Below are positions 26,421-39,100 of a DNA stretch of 64,000 bases, piece after piece. Within the stretch, counting starts at the first letter, position 1, and every line of letters begins with the position of its first letter. Origin of the DNA: Phalacrocorax aristotelis (lineage: Eukaryota; Chordata; Aves; Suliformes; Phalacrocoracidae); contig NC_134283.1 of the NCBI RefSeq assembly GCF_949628215.1, positions 11,035,638 through 11,099,637 of the forward strand, read 5' to 3'. The translations under genes were made by a program, and so were the position numbers. The notes beneath the pieces were generated by a model. It did not search any database. It had not been told where the DNA came from and saw nothing but the letters and a program-made list of their open reading frames with translations.

Positions 26421-29400
26421 CTCGCACAGCGGTGGAGTCTAAGAATGAAAAACGGATGAGTGGAGACAGCGGCGCTGCAGGGTGCCCGTGAGGGGCCTCT
26501 GAAGTGAATTTAGTGCTGTCGGGGACGGGTAAATTAAATTGCATGTTAAATACAAAATGTTCTTGATTAAAGTTATTTCTTTACTTTTTAGTTAATTTGA
26601 AAAGTCAACCTGTATCTAAAAAAACCTGCAAAATTAAACTGGAGTGATAGAGTGTAACAATGACATATTTTGGTTTCATAACCCCCTTATGCTGGGGTTA
26701 AAGCACATACTCCTGTGTAAACATACCGCATATTATCTGCTTTAACTTCCTTGCGGTATGCTTGATATCTCTTTGCAAAGAATCATCTGTGTAGGGTTTG
26801 GTTTTTTTCATGCCTGTCATGTCAAGCCACGGTCCCAGGTAAGAAGATGTGGACGGGCTCCCACACAGAGGGCCGCAGCTTCCCTGGCAGCTGACAGAAA
26901 GAGAAGAGGATTTGAAAGGAGCTGAGACTTGCTGCTTTAAGAGATTTTGCAGCCAAAAGAAAAGACATACGTTGCGGTTCTGCTGCTCGGCGATGCCTTA
27001 TGGAAATGGTGGTTACCTCAGGTGTGATTTTGACGGCAGGGAGTTGGGCCAGATTGGGTTTGCCTCCAGCAGCACCTGTTCTGAAGATTACTGGTATTTT
27101 TACACATCTGCTGATTCTTTAAATAAGACAAACAAACTACCTGTGAGCAGAGTTTCCATTTATTTTTGCTTTCATCTTTGTTTTGTATGATATTTAATTA
27201 ATATGTAGATTGTCATTAAAGTTCTCTTCTTAATCTAATCCTTTGTTATCTTAAATTGGTCTTTCAATTAATGTATGTTCTTTTGGATAATAAATTTTAT
27301 TGGTAGATGTCATTTTTTTCGCTGTTTAGGAAATATAAAGCTGACTGAGCTGACTTACCCTTAGTGGTGAAAATGTTGACTGATTTTAAAAGTGTTTTTT
27401 ATTGCTTTGGTTTGGGGGTTTGTTTTTTTTTAAAACTGGATAAAGAGAGTTCAGTTTGGCAGTACAAGTAGTCCACATTCCTTGGATTTCACTGATGGAA
27501 AGCATTCAACTTAAGTAGCCTCAAGGAATTCTGCTTTTTCCAGCTTCTTGCTCCCTGCCTTGTGTATATGTCCATGGTTGCCTGTATACATACACAAACA
27601 GGTGCACACACCTATTCCCATATGTTGAAATCTGTCTGCTGTTTTTGGTCTGTCTTCCTAGCCCACAAGAAGAATTGACAAAAATCCCAGGGCTATTCAC
27701 ATTGGACTCGAACAAAAATAACTGCAACAGAAAGGATTTTCCAGGAAGATTTGAGGGAAGTATAAAAAAATAAGAGGCAGGTTTTGTTCTACAATGCATA
27801 TTTGCACAGTTCCTGGTGAAATTCATGAAAAATTGGCACACTTTCCAAAGCTATCGCAGCCCAGAGACTCAGGAACTGCACAAGAAATAGCAAGTAGCTC
27901 TGAATTCTCTTGCAGTGAAAATCTTGTTTTACCTGTCTCATTTGTGGCCCTTTTTGTTAAAGAAGAACTGACTTACTCTGACAAATTTGTTTCCCAAAGT
28001 GGATGAACTTACATGACGTATGATCTGTGGTGGAGAGGTTGGCCTCACAGGCTTCACCAGTGTCCACACTGGAGGTGGATTAAGTGAAAGCAGTGCAGAG
28101 GAGCTTGAAGCAGTGTGCTTTGCAACTGGATGCTGATGACACCATTCATCCAAGCGGTGTGAAACGAATCAAACGTGGAAAGGCAAAGACCCATTACATA
28201 GAAGGTGTTTTGGAGCTAGTGGAGCAAGCTGGGCTTGTAGGCCTTCAGGCTAATCTGCTTAGGGCCAGTGTTCCATTAATAGGTGAAGAAATTTGGCAGA
28301 AAATAAACCCCCTTGCAATCCAGCTGGTCCTCAGATGTCAGAGGGGCTGGGGGCGGCTGGGCTTAGATTCTGTATGATACCCAATTCAGCAGCATTAGTC
28401 CATGAGTGATTCACTAACAGTACGATCACTGTTAGTCTAGTCATGCCCAATAACTATTCACAGCCAGATTCACCAACAGCAATATACAGATTCCTGTTAG
28501 TCCACAAGGGATTCACTTACAGGACGGTTGATATTAGTCTAGTCATGCCCAATAACACTTCACCACCAGATTCATTAATAATGTTGTTTATTGAAGCAAG
28601 AGAAATGCAGGTTCTTATTGGATTGCCTGTGATAAATTCACTGTCTGCAAAGCACGTGAAAGTATAAAGCACTAAAACACAAAATAACAAGGTTATTCTC
28701 GAAACTTCCTGGGGAGTCACTCAGTATAACCAAGTGTTTGAGTCTTACCCAACAGATGTCCCTATGGGGGAGAAGAGAGGTTCAGCCCGTCAACTGATCC
28801 CAGTAGTCTGTGATGGTATCTTCCATAACATCCACCTCTCTTGGGGTTATTTTTACACTATTTTATGTTTAGGTGGAGTTTGAGTGACTCTAGTCATATA
28901 TACTTTCATAATTGATTGGTGTAGAAATTCCTCACTTCAATTTAAAGGTATAGACTAAGAGAAATTCAGAGCACACACTCAGTGAGGAGTGGTCATACCT
29001 TGGAGGCGGGTAACTTTGGGATGGAGGTGTGTATTTTAGTATTATAATGAGGAAAGTTCACCCACAGGGCATGGTGTCCGGGCATGGTTCCATCCAGCCC
29101 CCATATCTGCAGTGATTTATGGACAAGTTTGGCCATGAACCCTTTGCTTCAGTCCCTCCTCCAGTTATGTCCCTTAGATTAGGACACTGAGCTCCCTCAG
29201 TGTTCCCAACATCTAAGAGTGCAGGTGGTGTTGCTTAGGGGACAGTCACTGAACCAATTTCCAGCATGCCAACCGCATTCCACTTGGAAGTTGACTTTTG
29301 TGAAATGTGGGTATAACTTTAGCGTCAATAATTTCAACCTCAATAATCTCACCCCCAGTAATCATTCCACACTGAGGGATGTTATACTTCTACAAACTAC

Positions 29401-30149
29401 AAAATTTTTTAGGCCTTTTTCAGCCAGCAGGCGAAAGCTCGGTTGGATTGCCAGCCTATTTCCACTGTAGGAAGCTGTTTTATAGAGCAGGTGAGGTCAT
29501 GGCCCTTCCCCACTTTTTTTGAGGGAAGTACTTACTCCTTAAGGTGTTGGTAAATAGACCTTGCTTTCTGACCATCCCTGAGGCTGCTCATAGAGAAGAA
29601 GCTGTAATTTCACTCTTGACTTTGGTCTCCCCTTTAATTTTGAAAAATACAGACGGCTTATTTTTATTCAAGAAGGGGTAAAGAACTAATTTGCAGGCTG
29701 AAGGCCAGTCCCTGCTGGAAAGCCCATATAGTGTCAATTACTTCTGCAAGAATTAACTATTTTGATTTTTTTTTTAATCATTACTTCCTAGTTATTTTTA
29801 ACCTGCAATCCTGTTTTTTGGTGAGGTTTTTGTTGTTTCGGAGGTTTTTTACAAGAATTTAAGTGTTGGCACCTCTTCAGAGCATCACTGTTTTCTCTGT
29901 TTGTAGGATTAACAGCAGATTAACTATGATTAGACCTTTTGTTGTTCACTGATGGTGTTGGGTCATTTTCAGATCATCTGTTACCAGGATCAGGTAATGA
30001 TTAGGCGCCTTACACTAAGGGATTGTATTTATGTTCTGTATGAAGTACAGCTCTGAAAGTGCTTAATGCAGTGCATGTTCAAAGGGGAATTTAGCTACAC
30101 TCCCTACCCAGAGTGCCCTCAGCAGGGACCTTTGTACCGTTCTCTTCTG
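26420..30149. other. Intergenic region between CIAO2B and the carboxylesterase cluster
   Basis: No gene was recognised. Two open frames (26849-27190 and 28084-28377) have no recognisable family, no initiator context I trust and no splice partners. The part from about 28380 to 29480 has a repeat-like texture and a 102-bp tandem duplication (next entry). The rest is AT-rich unique-looking sequence. Confidence 0.5.
28395..28598 (+). repeat. Two-copy tandem duplication, period 102 bp
   Basis: Copy A begins ttagtccatgagtgattcac at 28395 and copy B begins ttagtccacaagggattcac at 28497. The shared core gtctagtcatgcccaataac occurs in both at a spacing of 102 bp, followed by similar ccagattca segments. 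Copy B diverges near its end. The surrounding 28380-29480 could be a decayed LTR-type or other repeat, but I cannot name a family. Confidence 0.8.
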
Positions 30150-30156
30150 CATAAAA
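30150..30156 (+). promoter_or_regulatory. TATA-like box of carboxylesterase copy 1
   Basis: CATAAAA lies 44 bp upstream of the ATG. The paralogous copy 2 has TATATAA 38 bp upstream of its ATG, so the shared spacing supports both. It implies a very short 5' leader unless a different upstream start is used. Confidence 0.4.
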
Positions 30157-30193
30157 CCAGAAAACAATCTGGAGACCAAATGGGCGTGAAAAA

Positions 30194-33100
30194 ATGGCTC
30201 CTCAAAGTCAGATTGCTTTGCTTTGTACCTTGTTTTGTAGTACAGCATTCATCAATTGCGGAGCAGATGGTGAGACACAAAATCCATTACAATTGCTGTT
30301 AGGGGAAGTAACTGCACTAAAAAGTTGCAGTGTAGTGATTTTCAAAGGCAGTACATCTCTTATACTTTTATTAGCAATGTACAAAAGTATCCTAATGAGC
30401 TTGATGGAAAAAATTACTGGTTTTGTGAGATGAAGCCATTTCTGAGATTATTTTATGAAAATAAACCTTTCTATCTTTCTCGAAAGGTAGAAAGCAACAT
30501 TTCCAAATTATCTAAACAGATTATTTTTAAGGTCTGGGATGTGTTGGATGATAAATTTAGAAAATGTTAATGATTTTGACAGTTGCTGTTTGCTCTTAAA
30601 TTTGTTTTTAAGCTTTATGCTCTTACACAGTGAGTAAACTATGTCTTTCTTAGCTCCAGTTGTCATTGGCAGAGCCAGCTATGGGAGTGCTTGGAAGGGG
30701 GTGTCTGTCGTTGCACAAAAGCGAAATGAAAACTAAACAAAATTGAAAGGAACAAGTTGAAATCTTCTAGATTAAATAGTAAAAATGTTTCATTGAAAAG
30801 TCTGTCCGATATGATAATTATGAAGATACAATTTAAACTCCTTTTTTTCTTTTTTTTTAACCTTATGTGTACTTAGGACAGACTGGTGCAGAGCCAGAAG
30901 TGACTATCACACATGGACGGCTGAAAGGGAGACAAACAAATGTGAAGGGGACGGACAGACTTGTAAATGTTTTCCTTGGGATTCCTTTTGCAAAAGCACC
31001 TGTTGGATCCTTGAGGTTTTCACCACCTGAACCACCTGAACCCTGGAACGATCTGAGAGATGCAACTTCTTACCCACCACTGTGAGAGCTGTTCAGATCA
31101 TTTGTATACAGGACCTGCTCATGTTTGTTGGTGTTGTCGTGTTTGTTACGGTACAGAGGTCTGATTTTTGGTCAGGAGTTATAACGACTGGTAGTGAATA
31201 CGCTGCCAGTACCAAAATGTTTCATAAGAACTGTGGGACTCAGGACCACAAAGAATTCTTGGGAAATTCCTGTCTTTGGAAATAACATTTTCACACTAGA
31301 CTTTGCTGAAATAATTCAGCTTTTTAAGTAAAAGTATAGAGCTGTGCTTGTACAGGTGGCACCTCTAACTGTATGTAAGTAACGCAAAGTTGGAGCACCC
31401 TGTGGAAATTCAGTCTTGGGGCAAAAGAAAGTGTGTTTTCTCTATCATTGTTACATTGTTGCTATTGCAGTTTTATTACTAATAGTCACGCTTCCTTTCT
31501 TTTGTGAAGATGTCCTCAAGATCTGTCCATGTTGAAAACAGCTGAAAAAAACTTTAAAGAAAAACACCTTCAGTTCCAAACTTCTGAGGACTGTTTGTAT
31601 CTAAATGTTTACAGCCCTGCTGGTTCAAACAAGAAGGACAAGTTACCTGTACGTAAACCGATTGTACCTGAACCTAAAATTCAGCTCCCATTGAGCTTTG
31701 GTGATTTGGAGTTCCTAAGTCTCTGTTGTTGTCTTCCATTTTCAAATGAAATCTACGAAGTAACATATAAAATTGTGTCTCACCCTTTTTTCTTTTAAGG
31801 TAATGGTGTGGATTCATGGAGGCAATTTTGTATTTGGTGGTGCTTCTAGGTATGATGGTTCTGCACTGTCAGCCTATGAGAATATTGTGGTTGTAATAAT
31901 TCAGTACAGACTTGGACTCCTTGGATTCCTCAAGTAAGATGACCTATTTCACTTTTTTTCGAAATACTTCCTGTTCTGTTTAAAGCATGGGTAGTTTTGT
32001 TTTCTAAATCAGCTGAACTTCTGTACCATCTTCCCACTGTTACAGTGCTTTAAATGTACATAGTCCACTAACTTAACAAACATTAAGAAATGTCAGTAAA
32101 TTCCATTTGCATTGTCATTTGACTGTAGCCTGCTATCAGCTCTTAGTTGGGCTTATTTGGTTCTGGACAGGATGTTGGTTCTTGCCTTTACTTCCATCCA
32201 CTGGTGTGTAAAGCAAAAAATCATATAGTGTAAAGGCCAGGACTCCATCCATGTTATGTGCAAACAAACAGCAGAGGCAATTAAGTCAGTGGGGCTTAGA
32301 TCTGACTGTGAAGGGCTTTAGGTCAGTAAGGCTGGACAGATCCTTCTTTGGCCAAATATGACACTTTGCAGAAAATGTAAGTTGGTGAGGTTGGTTTTAT
32401 TCTGGTGTTAGAACTATTACTCTTCCTGAGAAATTAGCTTATACTGCTTTTATTTCAGTACTGGTGATGAACATGCTCGTGGGAACTGGGCATTTTTGGA
32501 TCAAGTAGCAGCTCTTCAGTGGATACAAGAAAATATTGAACACTTTGGTGGAGATCCAGAATCTGTCACACTCTTTGGTGTATCTGCAGGATCTTGCTCT
32601 GTTTTTGCACATGTAGGCATGCAGTAGATATACTAAAAAGTAAAGTTTTTAAAAAATATTTAAAAACTCAATTAGTGTAACATTTCATGCTTAGTCTGAT
32701 TTTTCAAAATTAGATTAATGGCACATTGTACTAAATGTGGACACTTCCCCTGTAAGCCCATAGCAATATGTAATTCCCCACTGAATCCAGCAGTCTAGTC
32801 AAGCATAAACTTACAGGATAAAGACCATAATGTAGAATAAATACTTTCTTTCTTCCCTTCTTGTCAGGTTTTATCTCCTTTGTCAAAGGGTCTCTTTCAT
32901 AAAGCAATATCAGAGAGTGGAATTCTAATCCCCCCTGGTAAAGATTTATTTCTTTCAACAGACCTTAAGGTAGGCTCTCCTTTTTTGCATTTTAAATTCC
33001 TTATAACCTAAAATAGGATATTTCGTACATCTGATAATTTGGTTAAAAGAGAAAAGGGGAAAATCTGATTGCATATTATGCAACAAAATTTCTCAAATTT

Positions 33101-36100
33101 ATTCTCAAGGCATACCTATAAATATATAGATTAGCACTAAGTAAATTTTCATTCAGATAGTCTATTTTCAATCTTACTGTACTCGTTTTGTATTGGAACT
33201 AGTTTGTACAATTATGTGCTTATAATATCTGTGGGTCAAGTTATATATTTTCAGTTACACACATGCCAAGCTAAGTATATGTCTATTTTCATGCACACTG
33301 TAACTTATACAGTAACTATGAAACTTATTCTGGAAGGATTAATTAGAATCCAGAAGAGGCATTCAGTTTTTATTCAGCTATGGTCTTTTATGGAGGGCTT
33401 TTATTTGAAGTAAATTGATTTAAAAAGAAACCACCAACCTTTAAAACTAAATTCCTCTCTTTAAGTACCTTTTCATTTCTCCTCCTGAAACAGCAGGTAG
33501 TAATAACGTAAATCTTTTATAAGTTTATTTTCTGAATTTTCTTGCCTTACTTGATTTATGTTACAACCTGGTATTATCTCTGCAGCAAGGTTTACATTAG
33601 AACAGTGAATGGAAATATAGCCAGAAAGAGAAGTGATAACTTCTCAACAAAGTGATTAACTTTGTGATCAAACTGTAGTATTTCTAGTAAAATAAAATAC
33701 TTGAAGACCTATCGAGCTCACCTAAATCAGCCCTCACATAAAACCGTTAACAGTACTGTGTGTAATATTTTTCTGTTTATAAATTCCTTAAAGACCACAA
33801 CTAACAGTTCTTGACTTTGTTAATAATTTTCAGAAAGTTGCAAGTATATTTAAGTGTGAGATGAGCAGTACGCTCTCACTGATAAACTGCTTAAGGACCA
33901 AGGAAGCAAAGGATATAGTCTTTAACAGCACGGTAGGTGAAACTTTATTTAGTAACAGATTTATTTTTAATGGCACGTTTGCAAAACTTTAGCTCAGCCT
34001 CTGACTGGAGTTTGTTGTTGGCCTGTTCCAAACTTGATTCTTCCTAGTTTTTGTCTAAATACCCCCTAAGTATTGAAATAATTTCACATAATTTCTCTTT
34101 AGAATTTTCAGTGAAGCATCACAGCACCTGTAAAGTTGTGAGCAAGACTCAAGCGTACATATGTTTTAATGTCAGTTAGAAGCAGCACAGTACCAGGAAA
34201 CCATTACATTACACTGTACCATGACCCAACCAGGCTAGTATTTTATCCTCTTGTGCAAAACTGTATGTTACAGTGGCTGTAGAGACTCAGATTTCTTAAA
34301 GCCCTTTTTTTGCAATTGGAACATTAAATGTGGACATTTTATTATGTGATTTGAAGGAAAAGAGGAAAATACCATCAGCAAGTAACTTGATTGTTTTTTC
34401 TCTTCCTTCAGGAAATCCCATTTCTACCCTTAGTGTTGGATGGAGTATTTCTTCATAAGTTACCTGAAGAGATATTGGCTGGAAAAGAATTTAATGCAGT
34501 CCCGTTTATGATAGGAGTCACCAACAATGAATTTGGCTGGAATATTAGATCTGTAATTTAATGGCTATTCTTTTCTTTTTTTTTTCTAATGTTTGTGTTA
34601 ACTGATGCAGGCAGCCCTGAGAAGTTATTTGCTGGTAGGACACCTTTTAAGTATAGCCAAAAGGCTTTGCGTTGTTGGAAATACATACAAGGTAAACTTT
34701 GCTTGCATTATGTAGTGACCCAGAACCAGCTGGTCACAAAAGAGTGAGACAGGCTTCATCCTGCAAGTTAAACTACATGGACATCCTTGGAACATCAATT
34801 TTATATGGTATTTTCTTATCCTAAAATTTTAATCCCTCATCCAGTCAGAGACAGGAAAAAGAATGCAATGGTGAAGGCTTATTACTAAAAGAAAAATAAA
34901 ACCAATCCTTTCCCCTACAACACACAGATGTTACACACACAGTATTCAGGACTGATACATAGAATGTTTAAAAACATGGTATTGACCACCCTAAACAGCT
35001 TACCCCATACGTCATTATGAACTCTGACTGCTGGTTATATCATTGCCCCTGTGTTCCTTGTTACCATACAGAGACATCTATCATCTGAAAATCTCACTGG
35101 GGAGAGAGTGTGGGGATAATGTGGGTGTCCCATCCATTCTCAGTGCATAAATTCTTTCTCATATGTATTCCATGGGTAACTCCAAAAAGCGAGCAGTTGC
35201 TATACAGTGCACAAATCTGCAGGAGGTCAGTTTGTGTCCTTTCTCTTCCTTGTCCTCTTTTCTTCATTTCCTAGGTATTCATGTTCTTCTATGTAGTAGG
35301 AAGCATTTGTTCTGAATCCACGTAGTAACTGTGGGTCTCTAGGGGTGTGCTGGTACTGAGGCCAAGAAGAAAAATGTAAAGTGAAATCTGTTTGAATTGA
35401 TTTTGCAGATGGAAGAATCATTTTATGTAATGCTCTAAAAGAGGAGGAGCATTGCCTAATCTTTACTTCAAAGGGTTCAAACAATGGGAATAGAGACAGA
35501 GAGGCTGCCAGTGACTTTTAGGATCTCCCCTACCAGAGGAAAAACAAGCCTTTGAGAAAGAAGTAACTTTTCATTTCAATTCTTCCCTAATGCTTTCTAG
35601 TCTTATAAGTTTCTTAACAATGTGTGTTGATTTAAGGATAAACTACTTAGTGTGAGTGGTTTATGTAGAAACCTTCACCAAGGAAATATTTACTGCAGTA
35701 AATACAAGCTTTTCAAGACAGTTGCTGCATCGTACTGCATTTTTGCATATGATATGATGCTTCAAAAATAAACACCAGTAGGAGGCATAAACTGGAATAA
35801 TGCAGTTCCAAAGTTAAAAATATCAGAGAAGTTGAATGGCACTAATAACATTCCATTTTTTCCGTGCAGACTTCAAAAATACCAGGTTTGAAGGAAATAG
35901 GAGATAAAAAATCAATTACTTCAACTTTAGAGCTTTTACTACCAAAGATGGTAAGAACTGTTGCACTAACCTAATTTGAGAAGTGAAATTTCTTTTTAAT
36001 GCATATAACAGATTCATGAAGTTTGGTGTTCTTTAATTTCCTGCTTGAGTCATAGTGATACTAAGACTTGACGTCGTGTTATGCTTTGGGGAGATGCCCA

Positions 36101-39100
36101 GCAACGCTGACAGAACTACGGTGTGTGGGGTTACACAGAAATAGGATTGAATCAGGCCTGGGATTTGGGGAAATACCTTTTTCCTTCTAGACCTCTGAAC
36201 CAACATTTTCATCTTATGTATTTGTATTTAGGACTGCTGTAACAGTGTCCCTAATCATATAGTATCTGATGGTTAATCTCCTGGTTGCTGGGTTTCAAGG
36301 CAGGATTTTTCAATATTTTTACATTAAATTAGATGTATCATTTAAAGTAGTTACTTTGCACTCCTAGTTTTGAAACGTATCTTTCAAGCAGCAAATGCTA
36401 ACATTACAAACATGTTTGGAGATGCCATTGGTCTTGCCCTGTAGTCTAATAGTAAATAAATCTTTCAAGGACTCGGAGAATTTACTTTTGTTATTCCCAA
36501 CTCTTTTCTCCCAAAGAAAACAGAAGCCAAAGGTATTAAATAGGAGAAGTTACTGGATCTTTGTTGATTCCTGTAGAGTTTTAACCCATATAAATCTGTT
36601 GCAAATTTGACCTGGAGTGGTTGGTTTGGTTTGTTTTTTTGTGTTGGGGATATTTTCCCCAAAAAAATTTCTGAACAGGTTTTATTCGCCATCATGGTTT
36701 CCCATCAACATGGGTGCTACCCTGGACCTTTGTGCCTTTGCAGAATCTCTGAAGTTTAAAAGATTATATTTTTAGTTGCTAATTGAGATATTGACAATTT
36801 GTTTGTTTCTTGTTTCCCCTTTTTGTCTTAGGATCTAACATCAGAGTATCTGCCTGTGATAGTGGATGAATATCTAGGAAACACAGATGATCCTGCTGAG
36901 CTACGGGACCGATTTCTGGACTTGCTAGGGGATGTAGCAATTGTCATGCCATCCATTAAAGCATTGAATTATCACAGGGGTGAGCTAATGAACATCAGTA
37001 GGATAGTCAAACCTCTTACTACATGCTGGATCAAATGACACAAATCCTGTCATATGTAAGCAGCCCTTCCTGAGATTCCCACTGGGAATTTGATGGGGGT
37101 GCAGAATGATACAGATCTGCGGGACTTTGTGAAGCAAGTGTGTGTAGCCCTTTTATCTTTGTGCTAGTCTTGCACTTGTGCTCATAGTCACGCTATATTG
37201 AGAGCAGAATGTGATAACACTGGTAATGTTTGCTAAGTGAAGTATACAGGCTTAAAAATTAAAAAATATTAAAGCAACCTGGGATTTCTCCTTTGGCCCA
37301 CTGGTACTTGGGAAGTCAGCAGCTCTGTAGTCTGGAGATTTTCTGGTATTTAAGTGTAGATCAGCCATGCCAAAATACCCAGAAATGGAAAATAATTTGA
37401 TATTGGCTTGTTTTCCATAAGTTTTCCTGGGTGAATCTTTCATTTTTTTGTGTAAGTGCTGTGAGTTCTTGATTTTGAATTAAAAATAAATATACATATT
37501 TGAATGTAATATTATGTTTTAAATGTGCTCAATTTAAAGCTTTGGGCATATTTAAAGTAATATTTTAAACAGCTGACATCAGCCATAATTTATGCATCTC
37601 TTCTTTAACTCTCTAAATGTTATGTCTTCTAGAGTCTGGAGCTCCTGCCTACTTCTTTGAATATCAGCATCGGCCCACTTCGCACTGGGATAGTAAACCG
37701 GAGTATGTGAAAGCTGATCATGGAGATGAAGTTGGCTTTGTCTTTGGAGGACCATATCTGGCCGGTGATATTCAGCTACGTAGTAAGGAATAGAACATTC
37801 AACATTCACTTATAAATTACTCTCATAATACTGGTGTTATTCTATCCAGTAGTGCTACTTCTATTTTAATCAGACTAAAGTGCATATATTAACAGTGACA
37901 GCAAAGTGTAACCCTTTGTCCTGGTAGAATTTGTTTACAGATTGCTGTTTCTGAAGCACAGTAAGTTACACACATTATCAACAATTTAGAGAATAGGGCA
38001 ATTGCTGCAAAAAAATCACTGTCATTATACCAGCACTGTTCATGAATTTGGCAAATAGCTTTGGCTGAAAAATAAATTGAAGGGAAAGTCAACTAAACTT
38101 GCAGGGGATTAGTGGAATGCTTGGGAAGCAGGAAATCTAGGCTCTCTTCTTTTCCTGAGGAATTTAAGCTAATGCCTCCTCCTTTCCAGGAAATCCCACA
38201 GACTGTCAGGCTCCAGAGAATGGGGGACTCAGTCTCTTTTGCAGATAGTGTTCCAGTTGTGTTGATTAGAGCAAGGTTTGGAACTCTAGTATTTCATTTT
38301 CTGCGTGCAGATCTAGTGGTTATGTTAAAGCCTATTTTCTCCCATGACACAATATTTACTCATTTTATTCCAAATGGAACCAGTCCATTTAGGAAGGATT
38401 GAGGGTGTACTCCCTAAATTGGCTTTGTCTTGTCAGTTGGAGCATTCTTATAGGATTCTGGAAGTTCTGGTTTCTTCAGGCAGAATCCCACGTTGCTGCA
38501 GTCCAAATGAATGTGCCAGTCATTGAACAGTTAGATACGAGATGCCACATCCTCAGGAATATTATGAATCCAGAAGTTTGTTTTAACTGCATGTGCCTAA
38601 AACAATAGTACTCAGGATGGAGTATTTTCTTCCCCATGAAACAAATTAGGAGCAGTTCTTATTTTGACAAAGAAACACCGAAATTCTACTTATTTTAAGT
38701 GAATTCACCAGTTTTTATGCTTTTATTTTTGACATTTGCATGGTAGTTCATAGTCTGTTTCAAAGCCTACATAAACGAAAATATTTCCTCTTATTCCACT
38801 GAACTTTGGAGCAATCCAGCTATGTTGTAAAAACGTTTGTTAATCTGTTACTAGAGCCTTTTAATATTGCTTATATTTTGTGTATATTTTTTTACTTACA
38901 TTATCTTACACTAGAAAACACTATACTGTTCTCTTTCTATTTGCCTGAATTTACTGAGAGCATTAAAATATTGAATATTTTTCTTGATGTATTGAGATGC
39001 ATTTACAATTAATAACACTAAAATTATTTCAATGTACATGATAGAGTGGTCATGTAACTATATTTAAATGAATATTCTTGAAGTGTTGAGACATGGAATG

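Noticed and set aside
25883-26544. Frames of 118-202 codons on both strands around CIAO2B exon 1
   Set aside because: They have GC-island composition, overlap a well-supported gene in other frames, and show no recognisable domain.
26849-27190. A 113-codon plus-strand frame upstream of esterase copy 1, considered as an alternative first exon
   Set aside because: It has no signal peptide and no suitably phased donor, while 30194-30269 gives a signal peptide, the right phase and a GTGAGA donor.
33933-34411. Search for a 17-codon exon 8 in esterase copy 1
   Set aside because: No phase-0 segment with acceptor and donor resembling the copy-2 exon was found, and exon 7 joins the next exon in frame without it.
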